A DNA stretch of 64,000 bases, taken from assembly GCA_942493305.1 (NCBI GenBank), contig OW818686.1, forward strand, positions 1,488,001 to 1,552,000, given 5' to 3'. The DNA is from UBA7672 sp030824255. GTDB lineage: Bacteria > Pseudomonadota > Alphaproteobacteria > Caulobacterales > Hyphomonadaceae. The notes beneath the pieces are model-generated. The model was not told the origin of the DNA and made no database searches. It was given only the letters and a program-made list of their open reading frames with translations. Of this stretch, positions 1-8,030 are shown in pieces; within the stretch, counting starts at the first letter, position 1, and each line of letters opens with the position of its first letter. The position numbers and the translations under genes are program-made.

Positions 1-39
1 AGCGACGTGGGGACGAAAAATCCGGCGCGCCCGGCGTGA

Positions 40-3000
40 CTATTGGCCGTCGCAGGCAAAGTAGGCCGGGCAGCTGGGGCAGTAGCGCGCCTCATCGGGC
101 TCAGCCCCGAACACACCGCTCTCTATCCCGGCAATGGCGCTCGCATACTCCTTGAGCAACTTGTCGTCGTTCTTTGCTGCCGCCGGGAGAGCTTCATCGA
201 GACCGGGATAGTATGTTTCAACGACCATTGGCCGACCCGGATAGCGTTGCGCGGCACCGAGGCGGATCAACGCATAGATCCGGTGTTCGCCTTCGGACTT
301 GGATTTTCGCCCCGTACGAATGCGCTGCACACGGACAAGGCCGCTTGGTTCAATTACGACCCGGTCAGGAAAAAGCTCGATCTTTCGGCCATTGAGACCA
401 ACGGTCCACGGCTCGCGGTCGTACGTGCCGGTCTCCTTCGACAAAAGCCGATGGACGCTGGCGACCATGGTCTCAGCAATACCGCGATAGTAACCCTCGA
501 ATCCCGAGTCGCGCGGACCGTGCGTGTTCCAGACACGCGCCATTTCGCTGCGCGCTGCATCGAGCGTCGGCAATCGGCCAGCCGCCTGCTCTTCCTCCAT
601 CCAGGACATGGTTCGGTGAACGACACGGTGAAAGCGCAGGTAAGCTGAACTATCGCGGTTGCCTCTCAGGTCTTCGAGAATCTCGAAGCGGTAGCGCGCC
701 GGGCATCGCAGGTACATGTCGAGTTCGCGTTCTTCGTAGCTGTCGCGCCTGACCGGGCTCAGCGTAACTGGCGCGGGGCTATCGTCGATCTGGACGTCGC
801 CGACTCGCTGCGTTTGAATCTGACCGGCGATCACAGCCAGGAATTTGGAGGCGGACACGGTTTGCTGGGTGTATTTCTCTGCGCGGCTTAGGCTGAGATG
901 ATCGCGGGCGCGCGACATGCCGACGAAGAACAGGCACTCCTCTTCGGCGTCATGATCCTCGGCTTGGAGAGCCAAGTGAGCCAGCGTTGGCGGCGGCGGG
1001 CACCGGTTCCATTGTCGGCTAGTGGGCATGTAACGGGTGGCGATGGCTGGCAGATGGACGGCGCGGAACTCCAGACCTTTGCTGCCGTGAAGCGTCATGA
1101 CGCGGACGGCGTCAAAGTCAGACGCTTCCGATGGAATGGTGCGAAAAGGCTGATCCTGGTTGAGCGCCTCGATCCTGCGCACACGTTCGAGAAACCGCTT
1201 GCGTGTGCTGTCTTGGCCGGGAGGCACGTCGCCTGCCGTTTTGAGCAACTGGTAGATGGCAATCAACTGCTGTTGCGTCTCCGGGCCGTTCCTGGCGACG
1301 AGGCGGCGGAGATAGTCGCTGCGTTCGAACAGGTAGGTTGTCAGCATCGTCCAAGCGGTGGCTCCTGAACCGAAACCTGACAGGTGCGTAGCCAGTTTGG
1401 AAAGGCCAAGGCGCGAACCATCAGACAAACCCTCGACTTCGTCGGCTCGACCAAGCGTCTCCGCCAGCGTGACTTGCTTGGCCGCGGACCATGCGATGAT
1501 CCGAAGAATGTCGTCACGAGGAACAGAGTATTCGGGAAGCTGGGCGACACGCAGGAGACCTAGGCCGCCAGATTCGGCGTCGATCGACAGAAGCGCCAGC
1601 AAGTCACAAATCTCGGGCCGTTCGAACAGGTCGCCGAGATACAACAGCGGGACGCCGAGGCGACCAAGGACGTCGGTGATGCGGGAGAGCGTCAGATGGC
1701 TGCGCGCCAGAACCACTTGATCTTCGTAAGGGATGCCTGCGGTGCGTAGCGCCTCGATCTTGTCGCGGATCGCCGCGGCTTCCGCCGTCACGGTCGGCGC
1801 GACGGTCATGGTGACGGCGCCGCCGCCGCCGCGGTACGCCTGCCAGGACGTAGCCGCGCTTTTGTCTGATGACATGTGGTTCGTGAACGCGCCGAAAGTC
1901 CGAACAATGGATTCGCCTGACCGATAGTTCGTCGTCAGAGACTGGCGTTGTCCGCCAAATGCGCTGGTGAAGCGCTCGACATTCTCAGGTTTGGCACCCC
2001 GGAAACGATAGATGGACTGACGTTGATCCGCGACCACCCATACGTCCCGCGTACCCTTTGCAAGCAGTTCGAGAAGGCGTGCGCTCGCGAAGTTCACGTC
2101 CTGGTATTCGTCGATGAGGATTTGCTTGTGACGCGCATGACAGTCGGCAAGCACGTCGGCGTGTTCTTCAAGAAGGCGAACTGACAGCATGATGAGGTCG
2201 CCAAAGTCCACGGCGTCCGCGGCCTCAAGAGCCTGCTGATAGATTCTATAAATCTGGCCGATTTCGACAGCCCGCTCCGCCGCCTCGGTCTCAGCAGGCG
2301 TCGTCGCGTTGCGCAGGGCCGTCTCAGCCTCCGTCAGATAGGTGTCCCATGTAACCAGCTCATCTTTGCAACGGGAGATGGCGCGTAACACTGGAACCAG
2401 TTCGAACGCGGGCTCATACAGGTTCTGGTAGTGCTTGAGCGGAAGTTTCGAAAGGCTGGCTTCGAGCACCGCCAGCTGGCCGGCATCGTCCAGGATCTCC
2501 ACGTTTTCGGTGCGACCCAGTCTTGATGCCCATTTGGACACGAGTTCCTTACCGAAGGCGTGGAAGGTCCCGACCCACATTTCGATGGTGGCGTCAGCGT
2601 GGGCCGCCGATAGGCGCGACCGCATTTCGTCAGCGGCCTTATTGGAGAATGTGAGAGCCAAAATCTCGCTTGATTTGCCGCCACTCGCCGCCAGGATGTG
2701 ACCGATCCGGTGTACGAGGGTTCGGGTCTTGCCGGTGCCTGGTCCGGCGTCGACCAGCAGCGGCCCAGCTGACCATGTCGCTGCCTTCTCCTGGCTAGGA
2801 TCGAGTTCTACCGCTGGCGGCGCGGCTTCGAATTTACGTGGCCGCAGCGGCGGCAGCAGCACGGCTCTGATGGCCTGATTCAGCACTAGCTTGTGGGGCA
2901 GGCCAAGTTCGCTCGCAACATCCGATGGCGTCCTGCCTTTCAGTAACTCGTTGCGCAACCAATCGGAGGGGCACAAGAACTCACCGGCGAAAACATCTGC

Positions 3001-3384
3001 CTGCACTTCTTTCCGCTCGCGGGGAGAATATCCCTCGACCTTTGCGGCCCCCGTGTCGGTCGGGTCTCCACCCAGCGCACCTGAGATGATCGTGACCTCA
3101 TTGTTGGGGTCGGTGTGAAGTTGATAGTGCCCAATCTCATGCGCGAGGATGACGACTTCATCTTTCGGATCCCGTCCGCTGGCGATGTTGATGAGCTTCG
3201 CTTTACGTTCAAGACATCCCAGAATGCCGCCCTCAAGCTGTGCCGAGCTGCGATGCACCTCAAGATCATTGTCGATCAAAGCGGCGTCGATGAGGGAGCG
3301 GCCGTCACGCTTGCCTTGGCTTCGCGCCATGGCTTTGGCATGACACTCTCTGGCTTTAAGCCGAATATCTCCCCATACCTCCAC
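40..3384 (-). CDS. ImmA/IrrE metalloprotease - UvrD-like helicase - RecB-like nuclease fusion protein
   Basis: The protein has 1,114 residues. Residues 1-180 form an ImmA/IrrE-type zinc peptidase with HEIGH at 82-86 and a downstream Glu (E126) in the context EVQADVFAGEFLCP. Residues 195 to about 890 are a superfamily 1 UvrD/Rep helicase: Walker A AGPGTGKT at 213-220, DEYQD at 425-429, an ADQRQSIYRFRGA motif near 460 and a VGMSRARDHL motif near 865. The C-terminal 180 residues resemble a RecB/AddB nuclease with a four-Cys Fe-S arrangement (one Cys in LRCPARYRFE, then C1102, C1105 and C1111). The usual catalytic DYK stretch instead reads VQRIRTG, so cleavage activity is doubtful. It is the last gene of a three-gene operon, 3 nt after the HTH gene. 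Similar ImmA peptidases cleave HTH repressors (known), so the neighbour is a plausible substrate (inference). The domain calls are firm; the biological role is unknown. Confidence 0.88.
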   Translation of the reverse strand: MEVWGDIRLKARECHAKAMARSQGKRDGRSLIDAALIDNDLEVHRSSAQLEGGILGCLERKAKLINIASGRDPKDEVVILAHEIGHYQLHTDPNNEVTIISGALGGDPTDTGAAKVEGYSPRERKEVQADVFAGEFLCPSDWLRNELLKGRTPSDVASELGLPHKLVLNQAIRAVLLPPLRPRKFEAAPPAVELDPSQEKAATWSAGPLLVDAGPGTGKTRTLVHRIGHILAASGGKSSEILALTFSNKAADEMRSRLSAAHADATIEMWVGTFHAFGKELVSKWASRLGRTENVEILDDAGQLAVLEASLSKLPLKHYQNLYEPAFELVPVLRAISRCKDELVTWDTYLTEAETALRNATTPAETEAAERAVEIGQIYRIYQQALEAADAVDFGDLIMLSVRLLEEHADVLADCHARHKQILIDEYQDVNFASARLLELLAKGTRDVWVVADQRQSIYRFRGAKPENVERFTSAFGGQRQSLTTNYRSGESIVRTFGAFTNHMSSDKSAATSWQAYRGGGGAVTMTVAPTVTAEAAAIRDKIEALRTAGIPYEDQVVLARSHLTLSRITDVLGRLGVPLLYLGDLFERPEICDLLALLSIDAESGGLGLLRVAQLPEYSVPRDDILRIIAWSAAKQVTLAETLGRADEVEGLSDGSRLGLSKLATHLSGFGSGATAWTMLTTYLFERSDYLRRLVARNGPETQQQLIAIYQLLKTAGDVPPGQDSTRKRFLERVRRIEALNQDQPFRTIPSEASDFDAVRVMTLHGSKGLEFRAVHLPAIATRYMPTSRQWNRCPPPPTLAHLALQAEDHDAEEECLFFVGMSRARDHLSLSRAEKYTQQTVSASKFLAVIAGQIQTQRVGDVQIDDSPAPVTLSPVRRDSYEERELDMYLRCPARYRFEILEDLRGNRDSSAYLRFHRVVHRTMSWMEEEQAAGRLPTLDAARSEMARVWNTHGPRDSGFEGYYRGIAETMVASVHRLLSKETGTYDREPWTVGLNGRKIELFPDRVVIEPSGLVRVQRIRTGRKSKSEGEHRIYALIRLGAAQRYPGRPMVVETYYPGLDEALPAAAKNDDKLLKEYASAIAGIESGVFGAEPDEARYCPSCPAYFACDGQ

Positions 3385-3387
3385 GAC

Positions 3388-4005
3388 TCAGTCCTCGCTT
3401 AGCCAATAGGCCTTGCGATCATCCGGCAATTCGCTGTCTCGAATGATCTGCTCGCAGGTCTGGCGGATGATTGTTGCTGATGCGCTGCCTTTGGCATGGC
3501 CGAGTGTCGGCGACGCCAAGGCGCGGTCATGCGCCCGGTCAAATTCTTCCGGTGTTACCTGCAATGCCTCAATGATCGCCTTCAGCAGTCGTGAAGCCAC
3601 AGGTTTTGCCATTTTCCCCGTGGTGAGCGCTGAAAGGATGCCGCGCGTGATGCCGACGATCTTCGCAAGCTTTGGAATATCCAGCGATAGCCTACCCATC
3701 AGTTGGTCGAACGTCAGTCTTGAATCCAGAGACGTCGCGCGCGCTTGACCTGCCTTGTGCTCATGTAGAGCATTGATGGCATGGCTGCGCCCGCGCGCGA
3801 AAAAAACGTCGTCTTCTTCGCTCACGTCGGCTTCAAGATCGGGATTCGCATCGCGCAACATGGCCGCATAATCCCGAATGTCTTCGGCAAGTTCCGGGTA
3901 GCGCGAAATCCATTCGACAATATCCGCAGCTGATGGTTTGCGGCATGCACGATGAAACGCGAACAGAACCTCGTCTCGCTCTTCTTTGTGAGTGTTGTCA
4001 GTCAT
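3388..4005 (-). CDS. Helix-turn-helix protein of the helicase operon
   Basis: The protein has 205 residues and no signal peptide or membrane segment. Residues about 95-155 look like an XRE-type helix-turn-helix (FDQLMGRLSLDIPKLAKIVG, then a recognition-helix-like stretch ITRGILSALTTGKMAKP). The N-terminal 70 residues (EWISRYPELAEDIRDYAAML) resemble short helical regions found beside sigma/anti-sigma or kinase proteins. The ATG overlaps the stop of the upstream sigma-like gene by 8 nt, and the stop lies 3 nt before the helicase start, so the three genes are almost certainly co-transcribed and translationally coupled. It could be the operon repressor and the target of the ImmA-type peptidase in the next gene. 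That is inference from how ImmA/ImmR and IrrE/DdrO pairs work; no direct evidence is available here. Confidence 0.75.
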   Translation of the reverse strand: MTDNTHKEERDEVLFAFHRACRKPSAADIVEWISRYPELAEDIRDYAAMLRDANPDLEADVSEEDDVFFARGRSHAINALHEHKAGQARATSLDSRLTFDQLMGRLSLDIPKLAKIVGITRGILSALTTGKMAKPVASRLLKAIIEALQVTPEEFDRAHDRALASPTLGHAKGSASATIIRQTCEQIIRDSELPDDRKAYWLSED

Positions 4006-4666
4006 TGTTGGTCTCCCGTATTTTCTTGATCTCCTTTATGACCTCGGCAACCCATCTGCGGGCCTTGGTGTCGTCAATGCCGAGAGCGCCCGCGATCGAC
4101 GTGCCGCGGGTGGAGGAGTAAGGCGCGCCGTCCATGTGCAGCCGGAACGCCAGCCGTTTTTTCAGATCCGGCGTCGCTTTTTCCAAAAGTTCCGTGACGT
4201 AGAACTCCTGCTGCTCGCTCGTCCAGGTCACGATTCCAGGGGATGGCTCGCTGGGCAGATCATCGTTCTGATCGTAGGACGGCTCCCGTATTCTTATCTT
4301 GTCCACGTTGCGGATCGCATCCATCGCGCGATGTTCGACCCGCGCGACAAATGCCTCACGTAGGCCTTGCCCATCTTTCGAAGCCGGTTTCAGAATCGCC
4401 TGTGCCAGCTTTGCCTGAAGGCGATCAATGATCTGATCGCGGTTGGGTTTGGTCCGGCTCACCATGCGAAGGAGGATGCGGGTGATCCGATCCAAGACGT
4501 GCTGCATCAGCCGACCGCGTACGGAATCATCGCCGTCCGGCCCGATTTCCTGAATGGCCGCGACAAGGCTTTCAGACTTGATGGAGGCCAGGCGATTGCC
4601 TTGGATAAGGCTCCGCCAGCCTTCCACGTCTGTGGGCGGTGGTCCTTCGTCGGCCCCTGTTGTCAT
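3998..4666 (-). CDS. Sigma-factor-like protein, first gene of the helicase operon
   Basis: The protein has 222 residues. The middle (about 60-130) has a sigma region 2-like look: helical, with LREAFVARVEHRAMDAIRN. The C-terminal 60 residues resemble a region 4 / HTH (LKKRLAFRLHMDGAPYSSTR followed by SIAGALGIDDTKARRWVAEV). The match is weak, so it may be a degenerate sigma factor or a sigma-like DNA-binding protein rather than a working one. It starts the operon and faces the abiE pair across a 330-nt divergent gap. An operon coding for a sigma-like factor, an HTH protein and a protease-helicase suggests a self-regulated damage- or invasion-responsive system (inference). Confidence 0.65.
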   Translation of the reverse strand: MTTGADEGPPPTDVEGWRSLIQGNRLASIKSESLVAAIQEIGPDGDDSVRGRLMQHVLDRITRILLRMVSRTKPNRDQIIDRLQAKLAQAILKPASKDGQGLREAFVARVEHRAMDAIRNVDKIRIREPSYDQNDDLPSEPSPGIVTWTSEQQEFYVTELLEKATPDLKKRLAFRLHMDGAPYSSTRGTSIAGALGIDDTKARRWVAEVIKEIKKIRETNND

Positions 4667-4996
4667 GCGCGCACCTCTTCGGCCCTACTTCTCAAGCGAA
4701 GTCGGGTTGAATTTTCCGGCGGCCGGCCTGAGTTATTTTCGGGGTGCCCCCCAACCGCCAGCTAGCCTAGCATATTTCCCAATTGAATCGGCCCCTTGGC
4801 TCGGATTTGGTCGCTGCCGCGGATGAGTGGCTTGAGTAGCACTCGCGTAAATTTCGCGGTTTTGATGATTGGAACCGCCTTCGGCGATGTGCAGCTTGCC
4901 GCTGTCCAGACTCCGATTGGTTGCTGGACCGGGGGCCCGCGGGTCTAAATTTTCCTGCTACGAATCGTCGGCTTTTCTGATACAAGTGCCGACGTT
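4667..4996. promoter_or_regulatory. Divergent intergenic region between helicase operon and abiE
   Basis: These 330 bases without a gene separate two outward-facing operons and should hold both promoters. The stretch is locally less GC-rich than the flanking genes, with A/T patches near 4,727-4,745, 4,765-4,785 and 4,845-4,870. No -35/-10 pair could be assigned with confidence. An inverted repeat next to the abiEi start is listed separately. Confidence 0.5.
4966..4994. promoter_or_regulatory. Inverted repeat at abiEi start, likely AbiEi operator
   Basis: CGTCGGC (4966-4972) is repeated in inverted form as GCCGACG (4988-4994), with a 15-nt spacer. The right arm ends two bases before the abiEi ATG. 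AbiEi antitoxins are known to repress their own operon by binding inverted repeats in the promoter. The position fits such autoregulation, but binding is inferred. Confidence 0.55.
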
Positions 4997-5620
4997 ATGT
5001 CACAAACCCGAACCACCAAAGGCGATACACAGGCCATCCAAGCGCTGGCGCTGTTCGCCAAGACGCCGCTTCTGCGCGCACGCGATCTTGCCGCCGTCGG
5101 CATTGCGCGTGAGACGCTGCGCCGCCTGGTCGCCAGTGGCGAGCTTGAGCAGCCCGCCCGCGGTCTTTATGCCCGCAAGGGCGGCGACCTCTCCGCCGAC
5201 GTGTCGCTCGCCGAAGTGGCGCGCCGGACGCCGCATGCCGTTATCGGGCTCCTCTCCGCGCTCCGATTCCACGGCCTGACGACGCAGCTGCCGCATGAAG
5301 TGTGGATCTATATCGACCGCAAGGCCCGCGTGCCGGCGCATCCGCCGGTGCGTCTCCGCATCTTCCGTGTCAGCGGCGACGGCCTGACCGACGGCGTTGA
5401 GCGCCTCGCCATCGATGGCGTGCCGGTCGCCATCACCGGCGTGTCCCGGACGCTGGTCGACTGTTTCAAGCGCCGTGACGAGGTCGGGCTCGATGTCGCG
5501 CTGGAGGCGTTGCGCGATGCGCGCCGGCTCAAGAAGCTCAACGTCAACGAAGTCTGGCGCATCGCCGAGCGCCGCCGAGCGCTGACCTTCATGCGCCCTT
5601 ATCTCGAATCGCTGGGGTAG
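4997..5620 (+). CDS. abiEi: AbiEi-type antitoxin/transcriptional repressor
   Basis: The protein has 207 residues. An N-terminal winged-helix domain (about 10-60, LFAKTPLLRARDLAAVGIAR followed by LRRLVASGELEQPARGLYAR) is the conserved AbiEi antitoxin fold. It precedes a C-terminal domain (about 85-200) with a VSRTLVDCFKRRDEVGLDVA stretch typical of the family. AbiEi neutralises the nucleotidyltransferase toxin AbiEii at the level of toxin effect (type IV) and represses the operon. The toxin gene follows after 8 nt. An inverted repeat lies immediately upstream of the ATG. Such pairs protect against phage by abortive infection and stabilise mobile elements; here it is ICE cargo next to the helicase operon. 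Confidence 0.93.
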   Translation: MSQTRTTKGDTQAIQALALFAKTPLLRARDLAAVGIARETLRRLVASGELEQPARGLYARKGGDLSADVSLAEVARRTPHAVIGLLSALRFHGLTTQLPHEVWIYIDRKARVPAHPPVRLRIFRVSGDGLTDGVERLAIDGVPVAITGVSRTLVDCFKRRDEVGLDVALEALRDARRLKKLNVNEVWRIAERRRALTFMRPYLESLG

Positions 5621-5628
5621 GAGCGAGC

Positions 5629-6543
5629 ATGCCAGGTAACATCGCCGCCTCTGTCCGTGGTCGGTTAAACAATCTCGCCAGACAACAAGGCGATGTCGCC
5701 GCGCGCGTCTTCCTGCGTTACGCCATTGAACGGCTGCTTTATCGCCTCTCCTTGAGCGCACACCGCGACGTCTTTGTTCTGAAAGGCGCCATGCTGTTCT
5801 CGCTCTGGGCGCCGGTGCCCTATCGCAGCACCGGAGATCTTGATCTCCTCGGGCAGGGCGATCCTGCGCCCGACCGCATGGCTGCGATCTTCAAGACAGT
5901 CTGCGCGGTTGCGGTTGATGACGATGGCCTGGTGTTTGACCCAGGCAGCGTCCGCGCCGAGGCGACGCGAGAGGACGAGGACTACAACGGCGCCCGCATT
6001 ACCCTGCGGGCGACGCTTGGCGGCGCGCGCCTGGCGCTGCAGGTCGACATTGGCTTCGGCGATGCGGTAACGCCTGAGGCGACGAACATCGCCTATCCCT
6101 CCGTGCTCGACTTTCCGGCCGCCTCGCTGCGCGCTTATCCGCCCGAGACAGTGGTCGCCGAGAAGCTCGAAGCCGCTGTTTCACTCGGCATGGTGAACTC
6201 GCGGATGAAGGACTTCTTCGACCTCTGGGTCATCGCCAAGAGCTTCCCTTTCGAGGGCGTCGTACTCGCCAACGCCGTCGCCGCAACGTTTGAGCGACGT
6301 GGAACAGCCTTGCCGCCCGACCTGCCAGTCGCGCTGACAACCGCCTTCAGTGGAGACGCTCTCAAGCAGGGCCAGTGGCGCGCCTTCCTGCAGCGCACCA
6401 CGCTCGCGATCGCACCTGAACCACTGCCGGAACTGATTGCCTTCATCGCCACATTTGCCAAGCCGCTTCTGGTTGAACAAGCCGCATCGGTAGGCTTGTT
6501 TTGGCCGGCGGGCGGCCCGTGGAATTCCACCAGTGCGAAGTAA
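5629..6543 (+). CDS. abiEii: AbiEii/AbiGii-type nucleotidyltransferase toxin
   Basis: The protein has 304 residues, a usual length for the family. The nucleotidyltransferase signature is visible: KGAMLF at 52-57 followed by RSTGDLDLLG (R66 to G75, with metal-binding D70 and D72). Motif III/IV-like residues follow around 175-200 (AEKLEAAVSLGMVNSRMKDF). Members transfer nucleotides to cellular RNA targets and stop growth when the antitoxin fails (known for related toxins; the exact target here is unknown). It is preceded 8 nt away by abiEi and a purine-rich ribosome site (GGAGCGAGC). No truncation is apparent. Confidence 0.93.
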   Translation: MPGNIAASVRGRLNNLARQQGDVAARVFLRYAIERLLYRLSLSAHRDVFVLKGAMLFSLWAPVPYRSTGDLDLLGQGDPAPDRMAAIFKTVCAVAVDDDGLVFDPGSVRAEATREDEDYNGARITLRATLGGARLALQVDIGFGDAVTPEATNIAYPSVLDFPAASLRAYPPETVVAEKLEAAVSLGMVNSRMKDFFDLWVIAKSFPFEGVVLANAVAATFERRGTALPPDLPVALTTAFSGDALKQGQWRAFLQRTTLAIAPEPLPELIAFIATFAKPLLVEQAASVGLFWPAGGPWNSTSAK

Positions 6544-6669
6544 GCGCCGACTTGGCCAAGTCGATGTGCGACACAAAGCGATCAGCGCTGCGCGTATCCC
6601 CTACAAGACCTGTCTGATCATCGTGTTCCCCCTCATATGAATCGAAAGTCCGTCACTGGACTCGGCGAT

Positions 6670-6716
6670 TCGAAGGAGATGGTTTGCAGAAGAACAGATC
6701 ATCGCGATCCTTCGGT
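6670..6716 (+). pseudogene. Fragment of an IS3-family transposase OrfA
   Basis: Reading from 6677 gives RWFAEEQIIAILRYV, which matches the start of IS3-family OrfA proteins (consensus RFTEEQIIxIL). The match is only about 15 residues and has no continuation or start codon in frame. It lies in the 212-nt gap between abiEii and trbI and is probably the scar of an insertion sequence that came with, or next to, the abiE cargo. Confidence 0.5.
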
Positions 6717-6755
6717 ATGTCGTGTTCTCCGTGATCGCGTGTCCAGCTGGCAAGT

Positions 6756-8030
6756 TTAGAATACTGCTCTGCGGGTCACGAGGACCGAAATTCGAGCCCC
6801 CGCCGACGCGCGAATTGTCGGCGGTATCGCCAGCCCCCGATCAACAACCCGATTTGTCACGCCGCTAGCGCTTCGCTGGACGCCATCCGCAATGGCTGCA
6901 TCAACCGGATCGCGCGAGATTGCACCAATGCCCCCGTAGGTGAGCTGTGGCTCCTCCGTCGTCGCGACACCGACATTGATCAGCGTTCCGAGCGCTGCAG
7001 CACCGAACACATCGCCCCAGTGATTGTCGACTTCGCCTCTGACGCCAGCGGCGCCTGATGGATCCGCTCCTACTTCATCGAGCACCACTTCGTCGCCATG
7101 CGGCATGATCAGCCGTGACCAGATGATGGCGATGCGACTCTGGCCGTATCTGCTGGACGATCTGTATTCGCCCATCAGCCGCGCGCCCTGCGGGATGAGC
7201 GCGATCCGGCCTGTCGCGCTGTCATAGATGGTCTGTGTGACCTGTGCGATGACCGGCCCCGGCGACTCGGAGTTCAGGTCTGTCACCAGGCTCGCCGGAA
7301 TGACTGTCCCCGGGAACAACGCCCTGTCGTTGCGCTCAGGGCTTGCCGGTTGATCGCGATCCTGAGGCGCAACAGCTGTGAGGGGAGAGCGCGACTGTGC
7401 CAGATAGGCAATTGGTTGTGCTGCCGCCGTATCGGCCTTCCCCGGCTCCTCACGCAGGGCAAAGAAAATCCCCGACCGGTCCGCCGCTGCAGCTTCCGCA
7501 ATCGCGGGATCAGGCGCAGGGGACGGCGCATAGGCTGCAGGCGTGCTCCACTCACTGCCATAGGTCGACATGTCACCCGTCTGCTGTGACGCCTGCGCAA
7601 ACGCCGCCACATCCCCAGGCAGCGGCGGGCCAAGCTGCGGCGGTCCCGCCTGATCGAAGGAAGCTCCCGTCTGATCTCTCTGCTCAGCCGCTTCAAGCGC
7701 TGCTGCCTGCGCATAGTCCGCCGGCAGGGCCTTGATCGCGCCCTGCGCCATCTCCGGGCGAGCGGGGTCCGACATCATCGGCTTGGTCGTCGCAGGCTTT
7801 GTGGATGGGTTGCTGGAGAACGCGCCCGACGCCAGCAGCAACACCACCGCAACGCCACCGCCGGCCGCCGTGAGAATGGCAGGCTTGTTGAGCCCGCGTG
7901 CGCCGGGACCCTTCACACGGATCGCATCAAGCTGGGGCGGTTCAGTCGGGCTTGCGGGCTCCTGCGGTGGCGGCTCATCGGCCCCGGCATCAGGATTGGG
8001 CGGGAGACCATCAGCCATTGGCGCCTCCAT
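6756..8030 (-). CDS. trbI: Conjugal transfer protein TrbI (VirB10-like)
   Basis: The protein has 424 residues: a proline-rich cytoplasmic N-terminus, one membrane segment near 50-70 (ILTAAGGGVAVVLLLASGAF), a long Pro/Ala-rich periplasmic linker, and the TrbI/VirB10 domain from about 235 (LIPQGARLMGEYRSSSRYGQ and a DEVVLDEVGADPSGAAGVRG stretch). It spans inner membrane, periplasm and outer membrane and gates the type IV secretion channel. Its start overlaps the end of trbG by 20 nt (an ATG 12 nt further in is also possible). It is the last gene of the trb operon, and the IS fragment and abiE lie beyond its stop. Confidence 0.95.
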   Translation of the reverse strand: MEAPMADGLPPNPDAGADEPPPQEPASPTEPPQLDAIRVKGPGARGLNKPAILTAAGGGVAVVLLLASGAFSSNPSTKPATTKPMMSDPARPEMAQGAIKALPADYAQAAALEAAEQRDQTGASFDQAGPPQLGPPLPGDVAAFAQASQQTGDMSTYGSEWSTPAAYAPSPAPDPAIAEAAAADRSGIFFALREEPGKADTAAAQPIAYLAQSRSPLTAVAPQDRDQPASPERNDRALFPGTVIPASLVTDLNSESPGPVIAQVTQTIYDSATGRIALIPQGARLMGEYRSSSRYGQSRIAIIWSRLIMPHGDEVVLDEVGADPSGAAGVRGEVDNHWGDVFGAAALGTLINVGVATTEEPQLTYGGIGAISRDPVDAAIADGVQRSASGVTNRVVDRGLAIPPTIRASAGARISVLVTRRAVF

